13,252 nucleotides of DNA from Desulfovibrionaceae bacterium. Its GTDB lineage: Bacteria > Pseudomonadota > Gammaproteobacteria > Burkholderiales > Burkholderiaceae_C. The notes below the pieces were generated by a model. That model had not been told where the DNA came from, ran no database searches, and saw only the letters and a program-made list of their open reading frames with translations. Below, piece by piece: positions 1-6,881 of this stretch. Position numbers and translations under genes: made by a program. The stretch is from NCBI GenBank assembly GCA_009778355.1, contig WRJY01000310.1, forward strand, positions 1-13,252, given 5' to 3'. The number at the start of each line of letters is the position of its first letter. Within the stretch, counting starts at the first letter, position 1.

Positions 1-239
1 GGGTGTCCAACCCGGCTGCGGTTTGCGCCTTGCATCCACTGCCTTTGCGGGGCAACGGGCGCCATGAAAATAGTGTGAACAGGCCCTACTTCGGCGACAG
101 CCGCCAAGCCCCGTGATGGTGCAGGTGCGGTAGAGTCTGTCTTGGCTTTGGCATTCCGCTGAACCGTGCGGCTTGGGTGCGCAAGCGCATTCCAGTTCGC
201 GTGGTGCTTTCAGGTTGAGGCCAACACTGCTGTCCTCGA

Positions 240-872
240 ATGAATACCACGCTTGCCATTGTCAGCATCATCGCCGCGCTTGCGATGGGGGCGGTCAGCC
301 CGGGGCCGAGTTTCGTGCTGGTGGCGCGCACCGCTGCCGCCGCCGGGCGGCGCGAGGCGCTTTTCACGGCGCTGGGGTTGGGCTGCGGCGCGTTGACTTT
401 CGCGGTGCTGGCGTTGCTGGGCCTGCATGCAGTTTTTGCCGCCGTGCCCTGGGCGTACACGGCGCTCAAGCTGTGCGGCGGCGCTTATCTGATTTATCTG
501 GCGTACCGGATCTGGCGCGGCGCCAAACAGCCTTTGCCGCCATTGGCGCGCGCCGGTTCGCAGCGTCGCGCCCACTTGTGGCGCGCTTGGTTTCGCGGCC
601 TGGCCACGCAGTTGAGCAATCCCAAAACGGCGGTCGTCTTCGCCGGTGTCTTCGCGGCGCTGATGCCCGAGCATCCAACGCCGGGCTTTTACCTGACGGT
701 GCCCGCCGGCGCTTTCATGGTCGATGCCGGCTGGTACACCATCGTGGCCTGCGCCCTGTCGTCAGCCGCGCTGCGCGCTGCGTACCTGCGCTACAAGGCG
801 CTGATCGATCGCCTTGCGGGCAGCGTGATGGGGCTGCTGGGTCTGAAGCTGATGTCGATGGCCGGCGCGTAG
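240..872 (+). CDS. LysE/RhtB family amino-acid exporter
   Basis: This 210-residue protein is of the usual LysE/RhtB length (about 205-210). These are inner-membrane exporters of amino acids or related small metabolites driven by the proton gradient. The N-terminus carries the family signature, a first hydrophobic helix followed by SPGPSF (around residues 20-25), then a glycine/alanine-rich second helix and further hydrophobic segments (around 60-100, 140-170 and 185-208) consistent with six membrane spans. The segment SNPKTAVVFAGVF (about 123-135) is also typical. The ATG at 240 gives the expected N-terminus, but no clear Shine-Dalgarno sequence precedes it. Its stop lies 7 bases from the stop of the converging smr-like gene. 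Substrate cannot be told from sequence. Bases 1-239 upstream hold no gene I can support. Confidence 0.88.
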   Translation: MNTTLAIVSIIAALAMGAVSPGPSFVLVARTAAAAGRREALFTALGLGCGALTFAVLALLGLHAVFAAVPWAYTALKLCGGAYLIYLAYRIWRGAKQPLPPLARAGSQRRAHLWRAWFRGLATQLSNPKTAVVFAGVFAALMPEHPTPGFYLTVPAGAFMVDAGWYTIVACALSSAALRAAYLRYKALIDRLAGSVMGLLGLKLMSMAGA

Positions 873-879
873 GTTCAAG

Positions 880-1527
880 TCAAGATCGCTCGCGCGCGGC
901 CGCCAGCAGCACCACCAGCGCCCCGGCGCCGCCTTGCAGCGGGCGGGCCTGGACGAAGGCCAGCACCTCCTGTTTCTGCGCCAGCCAGCCGTGCACCTTG
1001 TCCTTGAGCACGGGCGTCCTGCCTGGCGAGCCCAGGCCCTTGCCGTGCACCACGCGCACGCAGCGCCAGCCGGCGCGCTGGGCCTGGCGCAGAAACTGGC
1101 CGAGCGCCTGGCGCGCTTCGTCGGTGCGCAGGCCGTGCAGGTCGATCTGGCCCTGCACCGCCCAGTGGCCGCGGCGCAGCCGCGCGGTGACGTCGGCACC
1201 GATGCCGGGACGGCGAAAGCTCAGGTATTCGTCCACGTGCAGCAGTGTGCTGGCGTCGAACTGGTCGGAGATGGATTCGCGCAGCGCCGCCTGTTCGTCG
1301 CGCTGGCGCTGGCGCGGCTCGGGCAGCGCGGGGGCGCTGGCGTGCACCACGCGGCCATGGGCGCGCAGCGGCTGCGTGGGGCCGATGGCGCGCGCGAACA
1401 GCTCCTGCTCGGCGCGCGCGCGCCGGGCGGCGGCTTCGTGCGCGGCGGCTTGCTCGTCCGCGCGCTGGCGCGTTTCGGCCAGGCGCTGGGCGATGGGCTT
1501 GAGGTCTTGCAATGAGCGCGCTTTCAC
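880..1527 (-). CDS. Smr/MutS2-C domain protein
   Basis: This 215-residue protein ends in a Smr domain, the small MutS-related domain that acts as a nuclease on DNA or RNA in several families. The N-terminal 90 residues are charged and alanine/arginine/glutamine-rich, probably helical. The Smr part starts near residue 128 with IDLHG, the conserved motif, and continues with VVHGKGLGSPGR (about 159-170) and a C-terminal strand ending ALVVLL. This layout matches the YdaL/SmrA/SmrB-type stand-alone proteins. The start is GTG at 1527, whose bases overlap the radC stop (GTGA), with GAGAAAGG just upstream inside radC, so the two are probably translationally coupled. Cellular substrate is unknown; SmrB of E. 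coli cuts mRNA at collided ribosomes, but orthology to that protein is not shown here. Confidence 0.9.
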   Translation of the reverse strand: MKARSLQDLKPIAQRLAETRQRADEQAAAHEAAARRARAEQELFARAIGPTQPLRAHGRVVHASAPALPEPRQRQRDEQAALRESISDQFDASTLLHVDEYLSFRRPGIGADVTARLRRGHWAVQGQIDLHGLRTDEARQALGQFLRQAQRAGWRCVRVVHGKGLGSPGRTPVLKDKVHGWLAQKQEVLAFVQARPLQGGAGALVVLLAAARERS

Positions 1528-2201
1528 ATCAAGCCTTTCTCGGCCATCGACAGCGTGATGCCTGGGGCGACGATGACGTGGTCGATCACGCGCACATCCA
1601 CCAGCGCCAGCGCGGCCTTGAGGTTGCGCGTGAGCGCCTCGTCGGCGCTGCTGGGCTGCACGTCGCCGCTGGGGTGGTTGTGCGCCAGCACCACGGCGGC
1701 GGCGTGGTGGTGCAGGGCGCGCAGCGCCACTTCGCGCGGATAGACGCTGGTCTGCCCGAGCGTGCCGCGAAACAGCTCTTCCAGCGCGATCAGGCGGAAC
1801 TGGCTGTCGAGAAACAGCGCGGCAAACACCTCGTACCGGTGCCGGGCCAGGTGCAGTTGCAGGTAGTCCTTGAGGACGGGCGCCGAGTCGAGCGCCGGGC
1901 GTTCCCTGAGCTGCTCGGCCAATGCGCGGCGCGACAGTTCCAGCACGGCGAGCAGTTCGGCCCGCTTGGCGGGGCCGCCCAGGCCCTTGGTGCGCTTCAA
2001 GTCGTCTGCATTGGCGTGCAGCAGGCCGGCGATGCCGCCGAAATCGTCCAGCAACTGCTGCGCCATTTGCAGCACGCCGGTGCCGGGCAGGCCGGTGCGC
2101 AGCAGCAGCGCCAGCAGTTCGGCGTCGCTCAACGCCGCGGCCCCGCGCGCCAGCAGCTTTTCGCGCGGACGGGCATCGGGGGGCAGGTCTTTGAGCGGCA
2201 T
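1524..2201 (-). CDS. radC: RadC family JAB/MPN-domain protein
   Basis: The protein is 225 residues, the usual RadC length. It begins with the family-typical MPLKDLPPDARPREKL, has the DAELLALLLRTG segment and a helix-hairpin-helix-like stretch (LKRTKGLGGPAKRAEL, about 70-85). It ends in the JAB/MPN metalloprotease-like domain with the JAMM core AHNHPSGD followed by the conserved S-x-x-D a few residues on. RadC proteins were once linked to DNA repair, but their true activity remains unsettled. I chose the ATG at 2201 rather than an upstream start because the extra 39 residues look unlike RadC and come from the intergenic inverted repeat. It is divergent from fkpB and overlaps the smr-like gene downstream by a GTGA. 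Confidence 0.93.
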   Translation of the reverse strand: MPLKDLPPDARPREKLLARGAAALSDAELLALLLRTGLPGTGVLQMAQQLLDDFGGIAGLLHANADDLKRTKGLGGPAKRAELLAVLELSRRALAEQLRERPALDSAPVLKDYLQLHLARHRYEVFAALFLDSQFRLIALEELFRGTLGQTSVYPREVALRALHHHAAAVVLAHNHPSGDVQPSSADEALTRNLKAALALVDVRVIDHVIVAPGITLSMAEKGLM

Positions 2202-2245
2202 GTCGCCCGGATTATCGGAGCGGTTTCGGGTCAATGCGCAACAAG

Positions 2246-2289
2246 GCCTGTTTATGATCTCAGCGGGCCTGATGAGATCGTAAACAGGC
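2246..2289. repeat. 17-bp inverted repeat between radC and fkpB
   Basis: The arms 2246-2262 (GCCTGTTTATGATCTCA) and 2273-2289 (TGAGATCGTAAACAGGC) are complementary at 16 of 17 positions, with a 10-base loop. The hairpin lies in the 122-bp gap between the divergent radC and fkpB starts, 44 bases upstream of radC and 34 bases upstream of fkpB. No T-tract follows on either side, so it is not a classical terminator. It could be an operator, a cruciform or a short REP-like mobile palindrome. Confidence 0.7.
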
Positions 2290-2301
2290 TCTAAATAGAA
2301 T
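2273..2301 (+). promoter_or_regulatory. possible fkpB promoter
   Basis: TAGAAT at 2296-2301 is a fair -10 hexamer, 22 bases before the fkpB start. A weak -35-like TGAGAT sits 17 bases upstream at 2273-2278, inside the right arm of the inverted repeat. If this is used, the hairpin overlaps the promoter and could regulate it. The call rests on sequence likeness alone. Confidence 0.3.
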
Positions 2302-2323
2302 CGGCCCAAAGCGAGCATTCTTC

Positions 2324-2767
2324 ATGAGCACCATTCAGCCCGGTTCCTTTCTGACCTTGCATTACCGCCTGGCCGGCCCGCAGGGCGGCGTGATCGACAC
2401 CTTCAGCGGCAAGCCGGCCACGCTGTCGCTGGGCGCGGGCCAGTTGTCGCCGGCCCTGGAGCAGCGGCTGATTGGCCTGGAAGAGGGCGCGCGCGCGCGC
2501 TTCGACATTCCCGCCGGCGAGGCTTTTGGCGAACGCAACCCGGACATGGTGCAATGGCTGGCCCGCAAGGAACTGGACGAACTGGGCGAGCCCGGCGAGC
2601 GTTACGCCGTCGGCGAGGCGGTGCAACTGCCCACGCCCGACGGCCAGGGCCAGTTTGCCGCCGTGGTGCGGGCGGTGCGCGATGATGGCGCGCTGCAACT
2701 GGACTTCAATCACCCGCTGGCCGGCCAGCCCGTGACTTTTGAAGTGCAGGTGATTGGGGTGCTGTGA
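2324..2767 (+). CDS. fkpB: FKBP-type peptidyl-prolyl isomerase, SlpA/FkpB-like
   Basis: This 147-residue protein is a cytoplasmic FKBP-type prolyl isomerase and chaperone of the SlyD/SlpA branch. The first 45 residues are the N-terminal part of the FKBP fold (LTLHYRLA, then GVIDTFSGKPATLSLGAGQL), followed by PALEQRLIGLEEGARARFDIPAGEAFGE in the usual order, an insert-in-flap section (about 70-120) and the C-terminal NHPLAGQPVTFEVQV strand diagnostic of the group. The length agrees with FkpB/SlpA (about 150) rather than SlyD, and the metal-binding histidine tail of SlyD is absent. In many proteobacteria fkpB is directly followed by ispH; here ispH lies 8.4 kb downstream. AGCGAG at 2310-2315 may serve as a weak ribosome binding site. 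Confidence 0.92.
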   Translation: MSTIQPGSFLTLHYRLAGPQGGVIDTFSGKPATLSLGAGQLSPALEQRLIGLEEGARARFDIPAGEAFGERNPDMVQWLARKELDELGEPGERYAVGEAVQLPTPDGQGQFAAVVRAVRDDGALQLDFNHPLAGQPVTFEVQVIGVL

Positions 2768-2768
2768 T

Positions 2769-2907
2769 CCTGGCAGCAACAGTTGACCGTTCTCGTACTT
2801 CGCAATTTCGCATGAATGCCTTCCTGCCTTTGATCGGGCTCCTCGCTCGGGCGATGCCGTTACGGTGTTGTTCGTTTTTGCGGGTACGTTCAACCGCCGT
2901 TTCTGAG
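2769..2907 (-). mobile_element. decayed MITE-like element related to 6504-6737
   Basis: The ends (CCTGGCAGCAACAGTTG at 2769-2785 and CAACCGCCGTTTCTGAG at 2891-2907) match the terminal repeats of the intact element further on at about 12 and 13 of 17 positions. The inner stretch 2780-2855 can be aligned with the reverse complement of its 6640-6725 part, sharing AGTTGACCG, TCGCATGAA and CTGCC-T-GATC--GCTC-TCGCT-GGG. The roughly 116-bp stem-loop of the intact copy is missing. No target duplication remains. The element starts two bases after the fkpB stop and ends two bases before the first gene of the inserted block. The alignment was done by eye. Confidence 0.5.
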
Positions 2908-2909
2908 TA

Positions 2910-3854
2910 ATGGAAAAAGAAACCTCATATCTCGGCGCGATGTTGACCAGCCAGGCCAATCTCCACGTTGTGCTGGGGGCCGGTGCATTGGCGGCGCTGG
3001 CGGCTTTCCCTTTCGGCCTGGTCGGCGCCGCGCTGCCGCTGCTGGTTCTGGGCGTGGGCGAGGTCATCGCTGGCCTTGTCGTGCCGGACCTGCCGTCCTT
3101 TCGCGCCAAGGTCGATCAGGACAAGCGCCGCGTCCGTCGCGACGACGTTCGCAAGACCCTGCTGACCGAACTGACCCGCCGCATTCCGGTGGAGGTCAGT
3201 GCTTCCGGTTTGTCGTCCAGCCGCAGCCAGCCTCTCGAAACCGCGGATCGCTTGCGCATGGCTGCGTACAATCGAATGATCGAGCAGATACGGGCGCTTT
3301 CCAGCGTGGCGCGGGATGGCGACAGTCCGCTGGGTGAACCCGAAATCGAGCGCCTGCACGAGGCTGCGATCGACTTTTTGTCCCTGTGGATGGCGCGCCT
3401 GGTCATCAAGGAGCGCGAAGGCGCGTCCGACCTGCAAGACATCCGCCGCAAGTTGGCGCAGATCGAGCAATCCCTGCCCAATGCCGACCGTGCCACCGTT
3501 GCCCAACTGCGCCGCGCCCAGACCGAATACCAAGGCATTCTCGATCGCCATGGCGCCCTGGTTGGCAAAACCGTGGCGATCGATGCCGCGCTGGCGTCGA
3601 TGCCGGACAAAATCGAGGAAATCTACCAAATGCTCATTGCCGCCCCGTATTCCAAGGGAATCGGCGATCGTCTGGAGGACAGCCTTTCGCGCCTGCGTCT
3701 GGCGGACGAACTCGAACAGGAACTTTCACTGGATCTGTCCAACACTCTGCCTTCCGGCGTTGCCTTCGACCATGCCGGCAGCAATGACCTGGCCCGTATC
3801 GCCAGCAAGGAACGCGCCAGAACGTTCGCCCAGCAGACCACGATCAACCATTAA
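2910..3854 (+). CDS. unknown membrane-hairpin coiled-coil protein
   Basis: I do not recognise this 314-residue family. Residues about 17-60 are strongly hydrophobic and can form two membrane helices separated by a short glycine/proline-bearing turn (FPFGLVGA). The rest is charged and predicted helical. It includes a basic patch right after the membrane (KVDQDKRRVRRDD, about 70-82), which suggests a cytoplasmic C-terminal part by the positive-inside rule, and heptad-like stretches around 165-230 (DIRRKLAQIEQSL, AQLRRAQTEYQGIL). The pspA-like gene begins 15 bases downstream, so the two are probably co-transcribed and may act together at the inner membrane. Ribosome binding at ATG 2910 is weak (TGAG); an in-frame ATG at 2940 is an alternative that leaves the membrane segment intact. 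It is the first gene of the inserted block. Confidence 0.8.
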   Translation: MEKETSYLGAMLTSQANLHVVLGAGALAALAAFPFGLVGAALPLLVLGVGEVIAGLVVPDLPSFRAKVDQDKRRVRRDDVRKTLLTELTRRIPVEVSASGLSSSRSQPLETADRLRMAAYNRMIEQIRALSSVARDGDSPLGEPEIERLHEAAIDFLSLWMARLVIKEREGASDLQDIRRKLAQIEQSLPNADRATVAQLRRAQTEYQGILDRHGALVGKTVAIDAALASMPDKIEEIYQMLIAAPYSKGIGDRLEDSLSRLRLADELEQELSLDLSNTLPSGVAFDHAGSNDLARIASKERARTFAQQTTINH

Positions 3855-3869
3855 CCCGAGGAAACCGTC

Positions 3870-4562
3870 ATGTCCTTCCTGACCCGTCTTGCCAATCTTT
3901 TCCGGGGCTTTTTGTCCCTGTTCGTCTCCGGCCTGGAAAAGTCCAGCCCCCAGGTGGTCTACGAGAACGCCATCAACGCCATGATCAAGAAGTTCGAGAT
4001 TGCCCGCAACGCGGTCGCTTCGATCATTGCCAACCGCCAGGTCGCCGAACAGCGCCTGAAGAAGGCGCAGACCGAGAAGGAGCAGGTCGATCGCGATCTG
4101 GACGCCGCGGTCAACGTCGGCGACGAGGAGTTGGGCACGGTACTGATCCAGAAACAGGAACAGCTTGCCGGCATCATTACTTCAGCCACTGCCGACCTCG
4201 CGCGCCTGTCGAGCCAGGCCGATGAAAGCAAGGCCATGTTGACCCAGTTCAAGAGCGAAATCGAGCGCCTGAAGGCCGAACGCGACGAACAGTTGGCCCG
4301 CCAGGCCACCGCGAAGGCCCAGATACAAATCCAGGACCAGCTCAGCGGGTTGTCCGTGGATGCCGAGATACGCGCCCTGGACAACGTCCGCGAGGGCATC
4401 AACCAGACGGTGGCCAAGGCGGCGCTCAACAGCGAAATGGCCGGCGCCGACGTCGATGAGCGTCTGAAGAAGCTGCGCCAGACCGCTGGCACGACCAACG
4501 CCAGCGCCAAGTTCAAGGCCCTGCAGGCAGCGCGTGCTGCCTCCGAGAACAAGACCCTTTGA
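3870..4562 (+). CDS. PspA/IM30 family protein
   Basis: The 230-residue protein has the size and pattern of PspA/IM30 (Vipp1): an N-terminal amphipathic helix (FLTRLANLFRGFLSLF, residues 3-18), then the typical SSPQVVYENAINAMIKKF entry to a long coiled coil (about 28-145), a polar hinge and a final helical part (about 155-230). PspA/IM30 proteins belong to the ESCRT-III superfamily, bind the inner face of the cytoplasmic membrane and polymerise into rods or rings that stabilise or remodel it. Here the gene is not next to pspB, pspC or pspF but lies between a membrane coiled-coil gene (15 bases upstream) and an AAA ATPase gene (27 bases downstream), so it is a paralogue in a different setting. 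GAGGAAA at 3858-3864 is a good ribosome binding site. I give no symbol because the classical psp operon is absent. Confidence 0.88.
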   Translation: MSFLTRLANLFRGFLSLFVSGLEKSSPQVVYENAINAMIKKFEIARNAVASIIANRQVAEQRLKKAQTEKEQVDRDLDAAVNVGDEELGTVLIQKQEQLAGIITSATADLARLSSQADESKAMLTQFKSEIERLKAERDEQLARQATAKAQIQIQDQLSGLSVDAEIRALDNVREGINQTVAKAALNSEMAGADVDERLKKLRQTAGTTNASAKFKALQAARAASENKTL

Positions 4563-4589
4563 AGGGCTTGTCCTTCCAGGGAGAGCGAC

Positions 4590-6473
4590 ATGATCAAGGA
4601 CACCGCGCGAATTCCGGCCCAGCCTGCCTGGGTCGAGGACCTGCGCCAGAAATACCTGGCTGGCCAGGCCACCATCTTCGTGTTGTATGGCAATGTCTTC
4701 GACAAGGTGGTCCAGCCTGACGGCAGTTGGATGCTGGGTGAATACCTGGTATCCAGGCTGTTCGGATCCAGCAAGGGCCTGGTGTTCGAGCTCGGCTGGT
4801 CACAGGGCCTGCGCGTGGCCGGCGGAAAGTCCGTTGCCGCGCTGCGCACAACCCCAGACGCGCCGCCATCGGATCTGCCGCCGGATTTGCGCAAGCTCGA
4901 AATGCCGGCGGCTACCCTGGCGGGCGGTCTGGGCGATGCCCTGCGGTCGCTGGAAAATGCCTTCCACAAGTACTCCGCCGCGCTGGTGCTGCCCTACGCG
5001 GGCACCCTGTTGCCGGCCACCGACGTGGCCATGATGTCCAACGACGAACGCGCGACGCTGACCACGCTTCACCGCTGGTCGCTGGACAACCAGCTTTCCC
5101 GCCGCGACTGCGTGGTCGTTCTGGTGTGCGAGAGCCTGCAGGAGATCCATCCGTCCCTGCTGTCCAGTCCGCGCGTGTCGGCCATCGAGGTGCCGCTTCC
5201 TGACCTCGACGTTCGTCGCAGCGTTGTCGCCAGTGCGGCGCCCAACCTCTCGCCCGCCGACATCGAAAGCGTCGCCCTCCATACCTCTGGCCTGCGCGCT
5301 GTTCAGATCGAAGGACTGGTGGCTTCGCCAGCCCCCAGCGCGCTGGACGAGGATCAGCGTTTCGCCATCATTTCCCGCCTGCTCGACGGGCAGACCAATG
5401 CCGAAAGCCGCGCGCGCCAGATGGCCGCGATCACGGCGGGCAAGACCGAGCAGGAAATCGTCGACCTGGTGGCGCCGTCCGCCCAGGCCCGAGACGACGC
5501 TCCGCAGACGCAGGAACTGGTGCGCGTCATCCATGACCGCAAGCGCGAGATCATCGAGAAAGAGTGCGCGGGCCTGCTGTCTTTCATGGAGTCCAGGCAG
5601 GGCCTGGAGGCCGTGGGCGGCAATGAGAAGATCAAAACCGAGTTGATGGACATCGCCCGCCAGATGAAAACCGGCAACTCTCGTTTGGCGCCGATGGGCC
5701 TGTTGTGTGTCGGCCCGATGGGCTCGGGCAAGACCTTCGTGGTACGCGCCTTCCTGAAGGAGGCCGGCCTGACGGGCGTCGCCTTGAAGAACATCCGCTC
5801 CAAATGGCAGGGCGCCACCGAAGCCAACCTCGAGCGCGTTCTGGCCACGGTCAAGGCCATGGGCCCGATCGCCGTGGTCATCGACGAGAGCGATCGCAGC
5901 TTCGGCGGCAAGGAGCAGGCCGACACCGATGGCGGCGTGTCCGCCCGCGTGATGGCCCGCCTCAAGGAGTTCATGTCCGACACCGACAACCGCGGCCAGG
6001 TCCTTTTCATCCTGATGACCAACCGCCCCGACCGCATCGAGACCGACCTCAAGCGTCCGGGCCGCTTGGATCGCAAGGTGCCGTTCTTTTACTGCGAGAC
6101 GGCGGTCGAACGCGCCGATGTTCTGCGCGCCATCCTGCGCAAGGATGGCGCCGAGCGGCTGGATCGCACGGGCCTGCAAGCGCTGTGCGAACCGCTGCAA
6201 GGCTATTCCAATGCCGACCTCGAAGCCGTTGGCCTGCTGGCGCTCGAATTGGCGTCACGCGCCAACGCCGCCCTGGACCTGCCATACATCAAGTCGGCGA
6301 TCGAGGATTTCATTCCGTCCCGCGAGGAGGACATGATCCAGTTGATGGAACTGCTGGCGGCCCAGGAAACTTCGCGCCGCTCCCTGCTGCCCGAAAGGTT
6401 CAATGCCCTGACCACGGCCCAAATCAACGGCAAGGTGGCTGAACTCAAGCGCGCATTGAGGGAGGAGGGATGA
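4590..6473 (+). CDS. classical AAA-type ATPase with long N-terminal domain
   Basis: This 627-residue cytoplasmic ATPase carries one clear AAA module in its C-terminal half: Walker A GPMGSGKT (375-382), Walker B VVIDESD with D432/E433, sensor-1 N478 in LMTNRPD, and the arginine-finger stretch RPGRLDR (489-495) typical of the FtsH/p97/Vps4-like AAA clade. NIRSKWQGATE between Walker A and B lies where the substrate-threading pore loop of such ATPases sits. The N-terminal 250 residues lack a P-loop but contain VVVLVCESL and VSAIEVPLPDLDVR, which recall the degenerate ATPase-like N-domain of Ycf46-type proteins (tentative). The ATPase probably forms a hexamer that remodels a protein partner; the PspA-like product encoded just upstream is the obvious candidate. 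AGGGAG at 4578-4583 supports the start. A MITE-like element begins 30 bases after the stop. Confidence 0.9.
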   Translation: MIKDTARIPAQPAWVEDLRQKYLAGQATIFVLYGNVFDKVVQPDGSWMLGEYLVSRLFGSSKGLVFELGWSQGLRVAGGKSVAALRTTPDAPPSDLPPDLRKLEMPAATLAGGLGDALRSLENAFHKYSAALVLPYAGTLLPATDVAMMSNDERATLTTLHRWSLDNQLSRRDCVVVLVCESLQEIHPSLLSSPRVSAIEVPLPDLDVRRSVVASAAPNLSPADIESVALHTSGLRAVQIEGLVASPAPSALDEDQRFAIISRLLDGQTNAESRARQMAAITAGKTEQEIVDLVAPSAQARDDAPQTQELVRVIHDRKREIIEKECAGLLSFMESRQGLEAVGGNEKIKTELMDIARQMKTGNSRLAPMGLLCVGPMGSGKTFVVRAFLKEAGLTGVALKNIRSKWQGATEANLERVLATVKAMGPIAVVIDESDRSFGGKEQADTDGGVSARVMARLKEFMSDTDNRGQVLFILMTNRPDRIETDLKRPGRLDRKVPFFYCETAVERADVLRAILRKDGAERLDRTGLQALCEPLQGYSNADLEAVGLLALELASRANAALDLPYIKSAIEDFIPSREEDMIQLMELLAAQETSRRSLLPERFNALTTAQINGKVAELKRALREEG

Positions 6474-6503
6474 GCATTGCACTGACGGTGCGGGTCCATT
6501 CAA

Positions 6504-6737
6504 CCTAAAAACGGCAGTTGGATGCGCCCGCCAGTGCCGTGATCGGCGTGCCAGGCAAGACGCGAGGACGCGGCAGGCTCGTGCCTGCAAGGACGAGTAA
6601 CGCCGCATGGCGCGCCGAGCGCGGCGCTGGCGGGCGCATAGCGTTCTCACCCAAGCGATGAGCTGGATCGAGGGCAGAAACCGTTGTGTTCATGCGAGGT
6701 TACGAGGGTAAAGGAGCGGTCAACTGCCGCTTTTAGG
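6504..6737. mobile_element. 234-bp MITE-like element with TTCAA target duplication
   Basis: The ends are inverted repeats: CCTAAAAACGGCAGTTG (6504-6520) and CAACTGCCGCTTTTAGG (6721-6737) pair at 16 of 17 positions. The 5-bp direct repeat TTCAA flanks both sides (6499-6503 and 6738-6742), as expected for a target duplication. No open reading frame of a transposase is inside, so it would be a non-autonomous element moved by an enzyme elsewhere. It occupies most of the 408-bp gap between the AAA gene and the next gene, separating them transcriptionally or supplying transcript structure. The parent element family is not identified from this window. Confidence 0.78.
6523..6638. repeat. long stem-loop inside the MITE-like element
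   Basis: The arms 6523-6539 and 6622-6638 (TGCGCCCGCCAGTGCCG and its near complement) pair at 16 of 17 positions. The stem continues with 6541-6552 against 6609-6620 (10 of 12). A perfect 6-bp hairpin GCAGGC-TCGT-GCCTGC (6573-6588) sits near the tip. Transcripts of either strand would fold strongly. The related copy at 2769-2907 lacks this part. Confidence 0.7.
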
Positions 6738-6742
6738 TTCAA

Positions 6743-6881
6743 TTGTGAAACTCTCGCCGCCCCAGTGAACTTGCGCATCTTCGTGCCCGGTCTTTTGCGC
6801 GATCCCTGGATACGCCTGTCCAATCCCGGGTTTGTGTAAAAATATTCCATTCTCGTTCTTGATTAGCAGGAGTCGATCCTC
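6743..6881 (+). promoter_or_regulatory. AT-rich leader and possible promoter of the second gene group
   Basis: Between the MITE-like element and the start at 6882 lie 139 bases without a gene. The segment 6831-6860 (TTTGTGTAAAAATATTCC...) is markedly AT-rich against its surroundings and could hold a -10 region (TAAAAA or AATATT), but no convincing -35 box is visible. AGGAG at 6869-6873 is a good ribosome binding site. A promoter here would let the downstream genes be expressed despite the MITE-like insertion. Confidence 0.25.

Noticed and set aside
173..1558. 461-codon plus-strand frame across the exporter and smr genes
   Set aside because: Composition is Arg/Ala/Ser-rich low complexity, and it overlaps two genes with clear family motifs in other frames.
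2202..2318. Upstream extension of RadC by 39 codons
   Set aside because: The extra residues come from the intergenic palindrome and are not RadC-like; ATG 2201 gives the family N-terminus.
3870..4562. Classical phage-shock operon
   Set aside because: No pspB, pspC or pspF homologue is present next to the PspA-like gene; the AAA protein is of the classical AAA type without the sigma-54 GAFTGA motif.
4800..6200. 466-codon minus-strand frame opposite the AAA gene
   Set aside because: Shadow of the AAA gene, with no recognisable motif and no ribosome binding site.
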